Positions 6,963 to 14,581 of a DNA stretch of 24,133 bases are shown one piece after another. Each line of letters begins with the position of its first letter. Positions within the stretch are counted from its first letter, which is position 1. The stretch covers positions 1 through 24,133 of the forward strand of contig CAZLOJ010000017.1 in assembly GCA_964561165.1 (NCBI GenBank). The letters run 5' to 3'. The stretch comes from IMCC26077 sp964561165 (GTDB taxonomy: Bacteria > Actinomycetota > Actinomycetes > Nanopelagicales > Nanopelagicaceae). Position numbers and translations under genes: made by a program. The notes under the pieces are model-generated. The model searched no databases. It saw only the letters and a program-made list of their open reading frames with translations, and was not told the origin of the DNA.

Positions 6963-9900
6963 TGAAAAGCCTTCGCGATACCCTCAAGGAACGGGTCCTG
7001 ATTGTCGATGGGGCTATGGGAACGATGCTCCAGGAGCAAAACCCCACTCTCGAGGATTTTCAAGGTCATGAGGGATGCAACGAAATCCTCAATGTCAGCT
7101 CACCAGAGATGGTGAAAAAGGTCCATCGCGCGTACCTAGAGGTTGGGGTAGATGGCATTGAAACGAACACTTTCGGCGCAAACTTCGGCAATCTCGCCGA
7201 GTATGGAATTGAAGATCGTATCTTTGAACTTGCCTACGCAGGAGCGAAGCTGGCGCGCGAGGTGGCTGATGAATTCTCTAGCGCGCAACTACGCTGGGTG
7301 TTTGGTTCAATTGGGCCAGGAACGAAACTTCCAACCCTAGGTCACACCACCTATGCCACCTTGCGCGATGCTTACCAAGAGTGCGCGCGTGGGTTAATTG
7401 AAGGCGGCTCGGATGCGCTCTTAGTAGAAACCTCCCAAGACCTGCTCCAGACAAAAGCAGCCATAAATGGGTGTCGAGCAGCGATTGATGTTTCCGGGAA
7501 AGACCTTTTACTCATCGCTCAAGTCACGGTAGAAACTACGGGAACCATGTTGTTGGGCAGCGAGATCGGTGCAGCGCTTACAGCGCTCGAGCCTTTGGGT
7601 ATCGATGTCATTGGGCTTAATTGCGCAACAGGTCCAGCTGAGATGAGCGAACACCTACGACAACTTTCGCAGTCCTCATCAGTAATGCTCTCGTGTATGC
7701 CCAATGCAGGATTGCCGATTTTAGAAAGTGGCGGAGCGCGGTATCCACTCACACCAAAGGAATTGGCGAAGAGTCTCCAAACTTTCGTGGATGACTATGG
7801 ATTAAACATCATCGGTGGTTGCTGTGGCACTACTCCAGAGCATTTGGCGGAAGTTGTGCGAACATTTAATGGGGGTACAAGAGGCGTTGCGAGACGGAGC
7901 GTATCTTTCGATCCAGGCGCAGCTTCGCTCTACCAGCATGCCTCATTTCGCCAACAGAACACTTACATGGCAATTGGAGAGCGCACTAATGCAAATGGCT
8001 CTAAGGCCTTTCGAGATGCGTTACTCGAAAATGATTGGCAGCAGTGCCTTGAAATTGCAAAAGGTCAGATACGAGAAGGTGCCCATATGCTCGATCTATG
8101 CGTCGATTATGTGGGGCGCAACGGAGTGGCAGATATGGAGCAACTTGCCGAGCTCTTTGCCACCAGTTCCACGTTACCAATCGTTCTAGATTCAACAGAG
8201 CCAGCCGTACTTCAAGCAGGACTTGAGAAATTGGGTGGAAGGGCGGTTATCAACTCAGTTAATTATGAAGATGGAGATGGCCCGTCCTCGCGATTTGCCA
8301 AGATTATGCCCCTTGTTAAGGAGCATGGCGCCGCAGTTGTTGCACTAACTATCGACGAAGAGGGGCAAGCTCGTACCTCTGATTGGAAAGTAAGAGTCGC
8401 ATCGAGACTAATCGAAGATTTGACCAACAATTGGGGACTTCGCGTCTGCGACATTCTTATCGACTCTCTAACTTTCCCCATTGCAACTGGGCAAGAAGAG
8501 ACACGTCGGGATGGAATCGAAACGTTAGAAGCTATAAAGGAAATTCGAGCTCAATTTCCCGAAGTGCAGACAGTTCTTGGCGTGAGCAATATTTCCTTTG
8601 GCTTGAATCCTGCCGCTCGTATCGTTCTAAACTCGGTATTCCTTCACGAGGCAGTCTCTGCCGGTTTAACTTCAGCAATCATTCACCCATCGAAAATCAC
8701 ACCGATGAACCGCATCGACGAGAAATCACGTGAGCTAGCACTTGATTTAATCTATGACCGCCGAAAGTACGATTCAGTTTCACAAGAAGTTATTTACGAC
8801 CCGCTCACTGAATTCTTGGCACACTTTGAAGGCGCCGAAGTAACCTCTTCAAGAAATTCCCGAGCGGAGCAACTGGCAGCCCTCTCACTTCCTGATCGCT
8901 TAAAACAACGAATAATCGATGGCGAGCGAAACGGATTGGAAGAGGATTTGGAATTGGCGATCTCTGAGGGAATGGCTCCATTAGATATCATCAACAACCT
9001 CCTGCTTGATGGCATGAAAACTGTTGGTGAACTCTTCGGCAAGGGGGAGATGCAACTTCCTTTTGTACTGCAAAGCGCTGAAGTCATGAAGAGAGCCGTG
9101 GCGCATCTTGAACCAAAAATGGAGAAGAGTGATTCTTCAGGACGCGGAAAGATTCTACTTGCAACCGTAAAGGGAGATGTACACGATATTGGAAAGAACC
9201 TTGTCGATATTATTCTCTCAAATAATGGTTACAACGTGCATAACATTGGAATCAAGCAGACGATAAACACGATTATTGACGAGGCCGAAAAGGAAAATGT
9301 AGATGTAATCGGTATGAGTGGATTGTTGGTGAAGTCCACAGTCATCATGAAGGAGAATCTCGAGGAGCTAGCTATTCGGGGATTGGCAGAAAGGTGGCCA
9401 GTAATACTTGGCGGCGCTGCGCTCACTCGAGCGTTTGTTGAGCAAGACCTCGCAGAGGCTTACCCCGGCACTGTCCGTTATGCCAAAGATGCCTTTGAGG
9501 GATTGGAATTGATGGATCGCGTGATGGCGGTCAAACGTGGGGAGCCCGGAGCGGCGCTACCCGAATTGCGCAAGCGCCGCACAAAATTGGTCCGCCCCGA
9601 TGAAGAAGCTAGCGAGATAGACACTACACGCAGCGATATTCGTGCTGACAACGCAATTCCTACGCCGCCTTTCTGGGGTTCGCGAGTAATCAAAGGCATA
9701 CCACTTAATGACTACGTCAACATGCTCGATGAACGGGCGCTCTTTGTTGGTCAATGGGGTTTAAAGGGCGGAAAAAGTTTTGCGGAGATGGCAGAGCAAG
9801 AAGGTCGCCCTCGTCTGCGCCAACTACTTAACGATATCCAAGTGAATAATTGGATCGAAGCTGCCGTTGTTTACGGCTACTACCCGTGTTTTAGCGATGG

Positions 9901-10447
9901 AAACGATCTTGTCATACTCGATCCCGAAACACCTCAAGAACGTAACGAGATCGCCCGTCTAACATTTCCGCGCCAACGTCGCGATAGAAGGTTGTGCCTC
10001 TCTGATTTCTTCGCATCGAAAGAAAGTGGTCGAATAGACGTTGTTGCTTTTCACGTAGTGACTATGGGGGAAGCGGTCAGTCGCGCGACGGCCCAACTTT
10101 TCGCTCAAAACAACTTCCGTGAATATCTTGAATTGCACGGTCTATCAGTGCAACTTACCGAAGCGTTAGCCGAATATTGGCATGCTCGGATACGAGCAGA
10201 GCAAGGTTTTGGGATGGAAGATAGCTCCGAATTGGATTCGATTCTCGATCAGGGTTATCGAGGTTCTCGTTACTCTTTTGGTTACCCTGCGTGCCCTGAC
10301 CTTTCTCAGCAAACCCAACTTTGTGAGTTACTAAAACCTGAACGAATTGGCGTCAAACTCTCCGAGGAGTATCAATTACATCCAGAGCAATCAACATCTG
10401 CCATCATCGTTCATCATCCTGAAGCAAAATATTTCAACGCAACATGA
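6962..10447 (+). CDS. metH: Cobalamin-dependent methionine synthase
   Basis: MetH (EC 2.1.1.13) transfers a methyl group from 5-methyl-THF through cobalamin to homocysteine. All four modules are present in 1161 aa. The homocysteine domain (about 1-300) has zinc ligands Cys221 (GLNCATGP) and Cys287/Cys288 (GGCCGT). The pterin-binding domain (about 333-610) starts at AIGERTNANGSKAF. The cap and B12-binding domains (about 640-870) have KGDVHDIGKN, where His741 is the lower axial cobalt ligand, and MSGLLVKSTV. The C-terminal reactivation domain (about 900-1155) has the SAM-binding RAEQGFG and GYRGSRYSFGYPACPD. The gene therefore depends on cobalamin made or imported by the cell. The downstream HAD gene overlaps its stop by four bases. 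Confidence 0.98.
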   Translation: MKSLRDTLKERVLIVDGAMGTMLQEQNPTLEDFQGHEGCNEILNVSSPEMVKKVHRAYLEVGVDGIETNTFGANFGNLAEYGIEDRIFELAYAGAKLAREVADEFSSAQLRWVFGSIGPGTKLPTLGHTTYATLRDAYQECARGLIEGGSDALLVETSQDLLQTKAAINGCRAAIDVSGKDLLLIAQVTVETTGTMLLGSEIGAALTALEPLGIDVIGLNCATGPAEMSEHLRQLSQSSSVMLSCMPNAGLPILESGGARYPLTPKELAKSLQTFVDDYGLNIIGGCCGTTPEHLAEVVRTFNGGTRGVARRSVSFDPGAASLYQHASFRQQNTYMAIGERTNANGSKAFRDALLENDWQQCLEIAKGQIREGAHMLDLCVDYVGRNGVADMEQLAELFATSSTLPIVLDSTEPAVLQAGLEKLGGRAVINSVNYEDGDGPSSRFAKIMPLVKEHGAAVVALTIDEEGQARTSDWKVRVASRLIEDLTNNWGLRVCDILIDSLTFPIATGQEETRRDGIETLEAIKEIRAQFPEVQTVLGVSNISFGLNPAARIVLNSVFLHEAVSAGLTSAIIHPSKITPMNRIDEKSRELALDLIYDRRKYDSVSQEVIYDPLTEFLAHFEGAEVTSSRNSRAEQLAALSLPDRLKQRIIDGERNGLEEDLELAISEGMAPLDIINNLLLDGMKTVGELFGKGEMQLPFVLQSAEVMKRAVAHLEPKMEKSDSSGRGKILLATVKGDVHDIGKNLVDIILSNNGYNVHNIGIKQTINTIIDEAEKENVDVIGMSGLLVKSTVIMKENLEELAIRGLAERWPVILGGAALTRAFVEQDLAEAYPGTVRYAKDAFEGLELMDRVMAVKRGEPGAALPELRKRRTKLVRPDEEASEIDTTRSDIRADNAIPTPPFWGSRVIKGIPLNDYVNMLDERALFVGQWGLKGGKSFAEMAEQEGRPRLRQLLNDIQVNNWIEAAVVYGYYPCFSDGNDLVILDPETPQERNEIARLTFPRQRRDRRLCLSDFFASKESGRIDVVAFHVVTMGEAVSRATAQLFAQNNFREYLELHGLSVQLTEALAEYWHARIRAEQGFGMEDSSELDSILDQGYRGSRYSFGYPACPDLSQQTQLCELLKPERIGVKLSEEYQLHPEQSTSAIIVHHPEAKYFNAT

Positions 10448-11127
10448 TGGTTAGTCCAGTGAATTCCCCTAGTTATTTGAATCTACCTGAAGCGGTTTTT
10501 TTCGACATGGACGGCCTGCTCGTAGATACTGAACCTTATTGGCTTGAAACTGAGCGCGAACTCATGGCCGATTTTGGCGTGATTTGGGAAACCGAGGATC
10601 AGTTATATTGCCTTGGCGGTCCGATGCAAAAAGTTGGCGACTATATGTCATCGCTAGCTCAAGGTCGGGAGAATTCAGAATGGTTCGCAGAAGAGCTCAT
10701 TGATCGTATGGCAAAGAAATTCGCGAATATAACCTTGATGCCTGGCATCGCCGATTTGCTTGACGAACTTCGCACTCTTCAGCTTCCGTGCGCACTAGTT
10801 TCGGCAAGCCCACGTCGTTTGGTTGATGCGGTGTTAGCTATTTTTCCTGTTGTACCTTTCAGTGTGACTATCTCAGCTAACGATGTGCTTCGGGGCAAGC
10901 CGCACCCGGATCCTTACCTCAAAGCAGCCGAGCTACTGGGTGTTGATATCGTTCAATCTCTCATAATCGAAGATTCGCCAACAGGCGTTACGGCCGCGCG
11001 AGCCAGTGGCGCCTTCGTTATTGCCGTTCCTCACATCGCACCCGTTCCACCTGCACCTCGCAGCGCAATCATTGAGACGTTATCAGGCAGATACCTCAGT
11101 GAGCTGTGGAGCTTATGCAAGCATTAA
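10444..11127 (+). CDS. HAD-superfamily hydrolase (beta-phosphoglucomutase-like subfamily)
   Basis: 227-aa haloacid dehalogenase-type phosphatase or phosphomutase. Motif I is FFDMDGLLVDTE, with nucleophile Asp21 and acid/base Asp23. A helical cap follows (about 32-95), then motif II VSASP, motif III GKPHPDPY and motif IV IIEDSPTGVTAA. The DMDGLLVDTE signature and cap position place it in the group including beta-phosphoglucomutase and phosphoglycolate phosphatase-like enzymes. The substrate is not determinable. Its ATG overlaps the metH stop (ATGATG at 10444), so it is translationally coupled; a HAD hydrolase next to metH is recurrent in Actinobacteria as I recall. Its stop shares TTAA with the stop of the convergent RecB-like gene, leaving no terminator. 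Confidence 0.9.
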   Translation: MMVSPVNSPSYLNLPEAVFFDMDGLLVDTEPYWLETERELMADFGVIWETEDQLYCLGGPMQKVGDYMSSLAQGRENSEWFAEELIDRMAKKFANITLMPGIADLLDELRTLQLPCALVSASPRRLVDAVLAIFPVVPFSVTISANDVLRGKPHPDPYLKAAELLGVDIVQSLIIEDSPTGVTAARASGAFVIAVPHIAPVPPAPRSAIIETLSGRYLSELWSLCKH

Positions 11128-11906
11128 AGTTCAGGGGGAGTACCACCAAACTCTGGGCAAATTTTCTGGTGTGCGCACCAATCACATAATTTGGATTTTC
11201 GAGTAGGCCATTCACCAGACTTCTTCGAGTATTCGATATCTGCTGCGATTTTCTCAATTTTTAGTTGCGTCTTCACCAGATCCTCTTCTGAAGGATCTTG
11301 CGTGAGGATTTTTCCATCTCCAAGGAAGATCATCTGTAATCGCTTTGGAACTCGACCAAGAGTCTTCCAGAGAATTAGGCCATAAAATTTCATTTGAAAG
11401 AAAGATTTCTCCTCGAAACCTACGCTTGGCGATTTACCCGTTTTGTAATCAACAATTCTTATCTCTCCGGTAGGTGCGATATCAAGACGATCTATATACC
11501 CGTGGATAAGCAATTCATCAGATAAGTCAATTTCCACATGTGCTTCTAGTTCGGATGGTTCAAAAGCCGTGGGATCTTCTAACGTGAAATATCGCTCGAG
11601 CAAAGTATGTGCCGAAAGTAAGAATTCCTCTTCCTTAAGCGCGGGAAGTAGCTCCTGAACATCTGCTCTGCTTTCTTTCATTTCGCCCCACAGAGGAAGA
11701 AGATCCTTCTGGGCGATCGTGAAATTCCGTTCACTTCGGGGATAACTGAACAATTTCTCTAGCACCAGGTGGACCAATGTGCCGCGAATCGCATCAATGC
11801 TTGGCGGTTCGGGCAATTTATCTATCGTTCTGAAGCGATAGAGCAGGGGGCAGTTCAAGTAGTCGTTAGCTCTACTTGGAGAGAGTGTGGCTTTGTCTTC
11901 ACTCAT
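11124..11906 (-). CDS. RecB-family PD-(D/E)XK exonuclease with predicted Fe-S cluster
   Basis: A 260-aa stand-alone nuclease domain of the RecB/AddB/Cas4 type. Nuclease residues are RGTLVHLVLEKL (His46), HGYIDRLD (Asp139), IVDYKTGK (Asp153, Lys155) and QMKFYGL (Gln171). Four cysteines frame the domain: Cys19 in YLNCPLLYRFR, and Cys241, Cys244 and Cys250 in CDWCAHQKICPEF. This is the arrangement that binds a 4Fe-4S cluster in AddB and Cas4. No helicase domain is fused. It probably acts in DNA repair or DNA-end processing. It should not be read as Cas4, since no CRISPR genes are near. A TAAGGT -10 box sets the transcript start exactly on the ATG. It is divergent from trmI and convergent with the HAD gene. 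Confidence 0.92.
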   Translation of the reverse strand: MSEDKATLSPSRANDYLNCPLLYRFRTIDKLPEPPSIDAIRGTLVHLVLEKLFSYPRSERNFTIAQKDLLPLWGEMKESRADVQELLPALKEEEFLLSAHTLLERYFTLEDPTAFEPSELEAHVEIDLSDELLIHGYIDRLDIAPTGEIRIVDYKTGKSPSVGFEEKSFFQMKFYGLILWKTLGRVPKRLQMIFLGDGKILTQDPSEEDLVKTQLKIEKIAADIEYSKKSGEWPTRKSKLCDWCAHQKICPEFGGTPPEL

Positions 11907-11929
11907 GGAGACACCTTAGACTGCCGGAC
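11906..11929. promoter_or_regulatory. Bidirectional leaderless promoter of recB-like and trmI genes, overlapping -10 boxes
   Basis: On the minus strand TAAGGT (11918-11913) predicts +1 at 11906, the A of the recB-like ATG. On the plus strand TAGACT (11917-11922) predicts +1 at 11929, one base before the trmI ATG. The two hexamers share the TA step at 11917-11918. A plus-strand TTGTCT at 11893-11898 (18-base spacer) is a possible -35. The whole divergent gap is 23 bases. Confidence 0.6.
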
Positions 11930-12817
11930 ATGGATTTCCAGGGGATAGCGCGAAAAGGGCCATTTCGTTTGGGTGATCGTATTCAACTTTCCGATTCGAA
12001 GGGAAAGTTGTATAGCTTTACGTTGAAAGAGGGCGGGTCGTGGCATAGCCATAAGGGAATCGTTGATCACGCCCAATGCGTGGGATTATCTGAAGGCTCT
12101 TTTGTTACCTCAACTTCTGGCGCCCAATACTTCGCTATCCGACCACTTTATGAGGACTTTGTTCTGGCAATGCCGCGCGGAGCTACGATTGTTTACCCCA
12201 AAGATGCTGCAGACATCATCGGCTTCGGCGATATATCCGAAGGGGATACCGTCCTGGAAGCCGGAGTGGGCTCTGGTGCGCTCACCATTGCCTTGTTGCG
12301 AGCGGTGGGACCACACGGAAGAGTCATAAGTACAGAACGACGTGATGACTTTGCCATCATCGCCCAAAAGAATTTAGAAATTTTCTTCGGTGCAACCCCA
12401 AAGAATTGGAGCGTGCGCATTGGTTCTTTTGAAGATCAGGATTTCTCTGACGCTCAACTTCCCGCGGAGGGCGTAGATCGGATAGTTCTGGATATGTTGG
12501 CGCCCTGGGAGTGTGTAGATCAGAGCGCTCAATCACTTCGACCCGGTGGAGTGTTCCTTGCTTACATCACAACAACGACTCAGCTCTCTCGAACTGTCGA
12601 AGCTTTAAGAGAGGATCGGCGATTTACCGAGCCGTACTCATGGGAGAGCTTGCATAGAAGCTGGCACGTTGATTCGCTATCTGTTCGTCCTGATAACCGA
12701 ATGATTGGTCACACTGGATTCTTGGTTCGCGCCCGACGTGTTGCGGACGGAGTTCAAGCACCGAGAACGCGCCGCCGAGGAGCTAAAAATCCAGAAGAGA
12801 CTGAAAGCGACCTTTAA
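11930..12817 (+). CDS. trmI: tRNA (adenine(58)-N1)-methyltransferase
   Basis: 295 aa from the chosen ATG. TrmI methylates A58 in the T loop of tRNAs using SAM, as a homotetramer (known for the family). The N-terminal domain begins with GPFRLGDRIQLSDSKGKLYSFTL and has the small beta-barrel pattern. MPRGATIVYPKDAADI (81-96) is the highly conserved TrmI linker. The SAM-binding motif is VLEAGVGSGALT (108-119). VDRIVLDMLAPWE carries the catalytic Asp, and the Leu/Pro-rich LRPGGVFLAYITTTTQ follows. The longest frame begins 54 bases earlier, inside the divergent gene. The ATG at 11930 is preferred from family alignment and the promoter. In M. tuberculosis the orthologue Rv2118c lies beside the Pup-proteasome genes, which are missing here. 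Confidence 0.95.
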   Translation: MDFQGIARKGPFRLGDRIQLSDSKGKLYSFTLKEGGSWHSHKGIVDHAQCVGLSEGSFVTSTSGAQYFAIRPLYEDFVLAMPRGATIVYPKDAADIIGFGDISEGDTVLEAGVGSGALTIALLRAVGPHGRVISTERRDDFAIIAQKNLEIFFGATPKNWSVRIGSFEDQDFSDAQLPAEGVDRIVLDMLAPWECVDQSAQSLRPGGVFLAYITTTTQLSRTVEALREDRRFTEPYSWESLHRSWHVDSLSVRPDNRMIGHTGFLVRARRVADGVQAPRTRRRGAKNPEETESDL

Positions 12818-12823
12818 GACGGG

Positions 12824-13549
12824 CTAATTCAAGCGAGCAGAACGAATCTCTACAGATTGCAATGGTGCTCCATCTGGTCCGCCAGAGGATGTGCCGAGTG
12901 CAGCGACTTTTTCGACTATATCGAGTCCTTTAGTGATTGTTCCCCAGACTGAATAGTTGGGACCAAGGGTCGTGTCAGCATAAACAAGGAAGAATTGGCT
13001 GCCATTGGTATTAGGCCCTGAGTTGGCCATCGCAACAGTTCCCTTGGGGTAATTCATTCCGGTCGTCGTTGGCAGATTCTCATCAGCGAAAGTGAAACCT
13101 GGCGTCCCTCCGCCATCTCCCTGTGGATCTCCACACTGCAATACGAAGATTCCCGAAGTTGTTAGTCGATGGCAAAGGGTTGCATCGTAATACCCGGAGT
13201 TAGCTAAAAATCCTATAGTAGAAACAGTGGCAGGGGCCTTTATACCATCCGCTTGAATTTCTATCTCTCCACAATTGGTGACAAGAGTCAAGGTATACAT
13301 CTTTTTCGGTAGATATTCCGTGGGAGAACTTTCGGCAAGGGGAGAGCGAGCAATAGAGGTTGCCTCTTCGCAGATTGCGGCTCCACCACTAATCGGGTCG
13401 GCTACCGCTTCTGATACCTCAGAGGTTGAGTCGGCGCTCGGTGCATCGTTGGGGTCGCTTGCGCTCGAACATCCGCTAACAAGAAGTACTGCGCTCATGA
13501 GAGCGAGAACCCGTATATAGGCCTTCCAACCAGTGCTTGTTGAAGTCAT
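12824..13549 (-). CDS. Lipoprotein cyclophilin-type peptidyl-prolyl cis-trans isomerase
   Basis: 241 aa from the chosen ATG. The N-terminus MTSTSTGWKAYIRVLALMSAVLLVSGCSS is a signal peptide with lipobox LVSGC, so Cys27 is the predicted lipidated residue and the protein is anchored outside the membrane. A Ser/Asp/Ala-rich linker follows. The cyclophilin domain (about 85-240) shows LCHRLTTSGIFVLQCGDPQGDG, with the catalytic Arg in HR and the Phe/Gln positions kept, then MANSGPNTNGSQFFL and YSVWGTI. QGGD is changed to QCGD. The longest frame starts 41 codons earlier and would bury the signal peptide. A TACTAT -10 box exactly seven bases before the chosen ATG confirms this start. It faces trmI convergently (stops 6 bases apart) and is divergent from pafB. 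Confidence 0.92.
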   Translation of the reverse strand: MTSTSTGWKAYIRVLALMSAVLLVSGCSSASDPNDAPSADSTSEVSEAVADPISGGAAICEEATSIARSPLAESSPTEYLPKKMYTLTLVTNCGEIEIQADGIKAPATVSTIGFLANSGYYDATLCHRLTTSGIFVLQCGDPQGDGGGTPGFTFADENLPTTTGMNYPKGTVAMANSGPNTNGSQFFLVYADTTLGPNYSVWGTITKGLDIVEKVAALGTSSGGPDGAPLQSVEIRSARLN

Positions 13550-13561
13550 GCGCAAATAGTA
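13549..13561 (-). promoter_or_regulatory. Leaderless promoter of the cyclophilin gene (-10 TACTAT)
   Basis: TACTAT (13561-13556 on the minus strand) places +1 at 13549, the A of the ATG. No -35 hexamer is evident. Confidence 0.6.
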
Positions 13562-13572
13562 ACAAGGCTTAC

Positions 13573-13586
13573 TACGATATCGGGCA
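13573..13586 (+). promoter_or_regulatory. Near-leaderless promoter of pafB (-10 TACGAT)
   Basis: TACGAT at 13573-13578 predicts +1 at 13585, one base before the pafB ATG. Only 36 bases separate the pafB and cyclophilin start codons, so the two promoters share this space. Confidence 0.55.
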
Positions 13587-14581
13587 TGGCAGGCGAAAAA
13601 GGTGACAAGGCAGAGCGACTTCTCAATCTCACGCTTGCCTTGTTGAGCGCCAAACGTCCGCTGACCAAGCAATACATTTTCGAGAATGTTGCCGGTTACT
13701 CCGGCAAGTCAGAGTCTATGGAGCGCATGTTCGAGCGCGATAAGGACGAGCTACGGGAACTAGGAATTGACGTAACAGTTCTCCCAGTCGATCCTTTATT
13801 CGATGACGAACTTGGCTATCGCATCATGCCGCGCGACTATTTCTTACCTGATGTTTCTCTTACACACGAGGAGTCGATTTGGCTAGCGCTAGCTGCCAAT
13901 GTGATTCGCGAATTTGCGGGCCGGGAGCTAGCGCAAAATGCAGTCCAAACCTTGCTATCACAGGGCACTGCAATAATAGATGAGGTTGTCGCAGTGAGCG
14001 CTCCAGTTCAAATCGAGATTCCTGTTAGTGAAATGCTTGATGACATTTGGCGAGCGATTAGGTCGAAAATTCCACTGAAATTCTCCTATCAATCACCGCC
14101 AATTTCCACTTCCAATCCTGAAAGCACGCGCAATCAAGATGAGCGAGAGATTTCTCCCTACATTCTGACTTCGCGATTTGGAAATTGGTACCTACTGGGA
14201 AAAGACGCCAAAGATAATAAGATAAAAACTTTTCGGATTGACAGACTGAGCCAGCTTGCTCGAGGAAATGGTGCTGCATTTCTCGATGCTGATTTCCAGG
14301 GCGAAATCAATCCAGTTTTAGCGAGTTTTAACGGGGAGCGAATTCAAGAGGTTCTCCTCAATTGTGATAGAAAAATTCCGAGAGATCATAGATTGATGCG
14401 ACGAGCTGAGAGCGTGAATGACAAAGGAAATCGATATATCCTCTCAATTAAAGATATCGATGAAGTCGAAATTACTGAAATGGTGCTATGGGCTGGACCT
14501 CTGGTGGAAGTTCTAGCGCCAGATTACCTACGAGAACGAATTCAGCTTGCTCTTCGTAAAACCCTAGAGGCTAACTCATGA
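13586..14581 (+). CDS. pafB: WYL-domain transcriptional regulator PafB
   Basis: PafB (331 aa) and PafC form a heterodimeric activator that, in mycobacteria, drives the LexA-independent DNA-damage response. The N-terminal winged helix-turn-helix (about 8-85) reads AERLLNLTLALLSAKRPLTKQYI and continues to SMERMFERDKDELRELGI, the PafB recognition-helix region. The WYL domain (about 150-235) contains EISPYILTSRFGNWYLLG (Trp201, Tyr202, Leu203) and FRIDRL, positions that line the putative ligand-binding groove. The C-terminal WCX region ends near 330. Its stop overlaps the pafC start (ATGA, 14578-14581). Normally pafA and the proteasome genes precede pafB; here a divergent cyclophilin gene does. 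Confidence 0.95.
   Translation: MAGEKGDKAERLLNLTLALLSAKRPLTKQYIFENVAGYSGKSESMERMFERDKDELRELGIDVTVLPVDPLFDDELGYRIMPRDYFLPDVSLTHEESIWLALAANVIREFAGRELAQNAVQTLLSQGTAIIDEVVAVSAPVQIEIPVSEMLDDIWRAIRSKIPLKFSYQSPPISTSNPESTRNQDEREISPYILTSRFGNWYLLGKDAKDNKIKTFRIDRLSQLARGNGAAFLDADFQGEINPVLASFNGERIQEVLLNCDRKIPRDHRLMRRAESVNDKGNRYILSIKDIDEVEITEMVLWAGPLVEVLAPDYLRERIQLALRKTLEANS

Noticed and set aside
11124..11906. The RecB-like nuclease as Cas4 of a CRISPR system.
   Set aside because: No CRISPR repeats or other cas genes are present; the trmI-linked stand-alone nuclease is the usual actinobacterial arrangement.
13550..13672. The N-terminal extension of the cyclophilin frame (41 extra codons up to 13672).
   Set aside because: It overlaps pafB, would bury the lipoprotein signal peptide and lies upstream of the well-placed TACTAT promoter.
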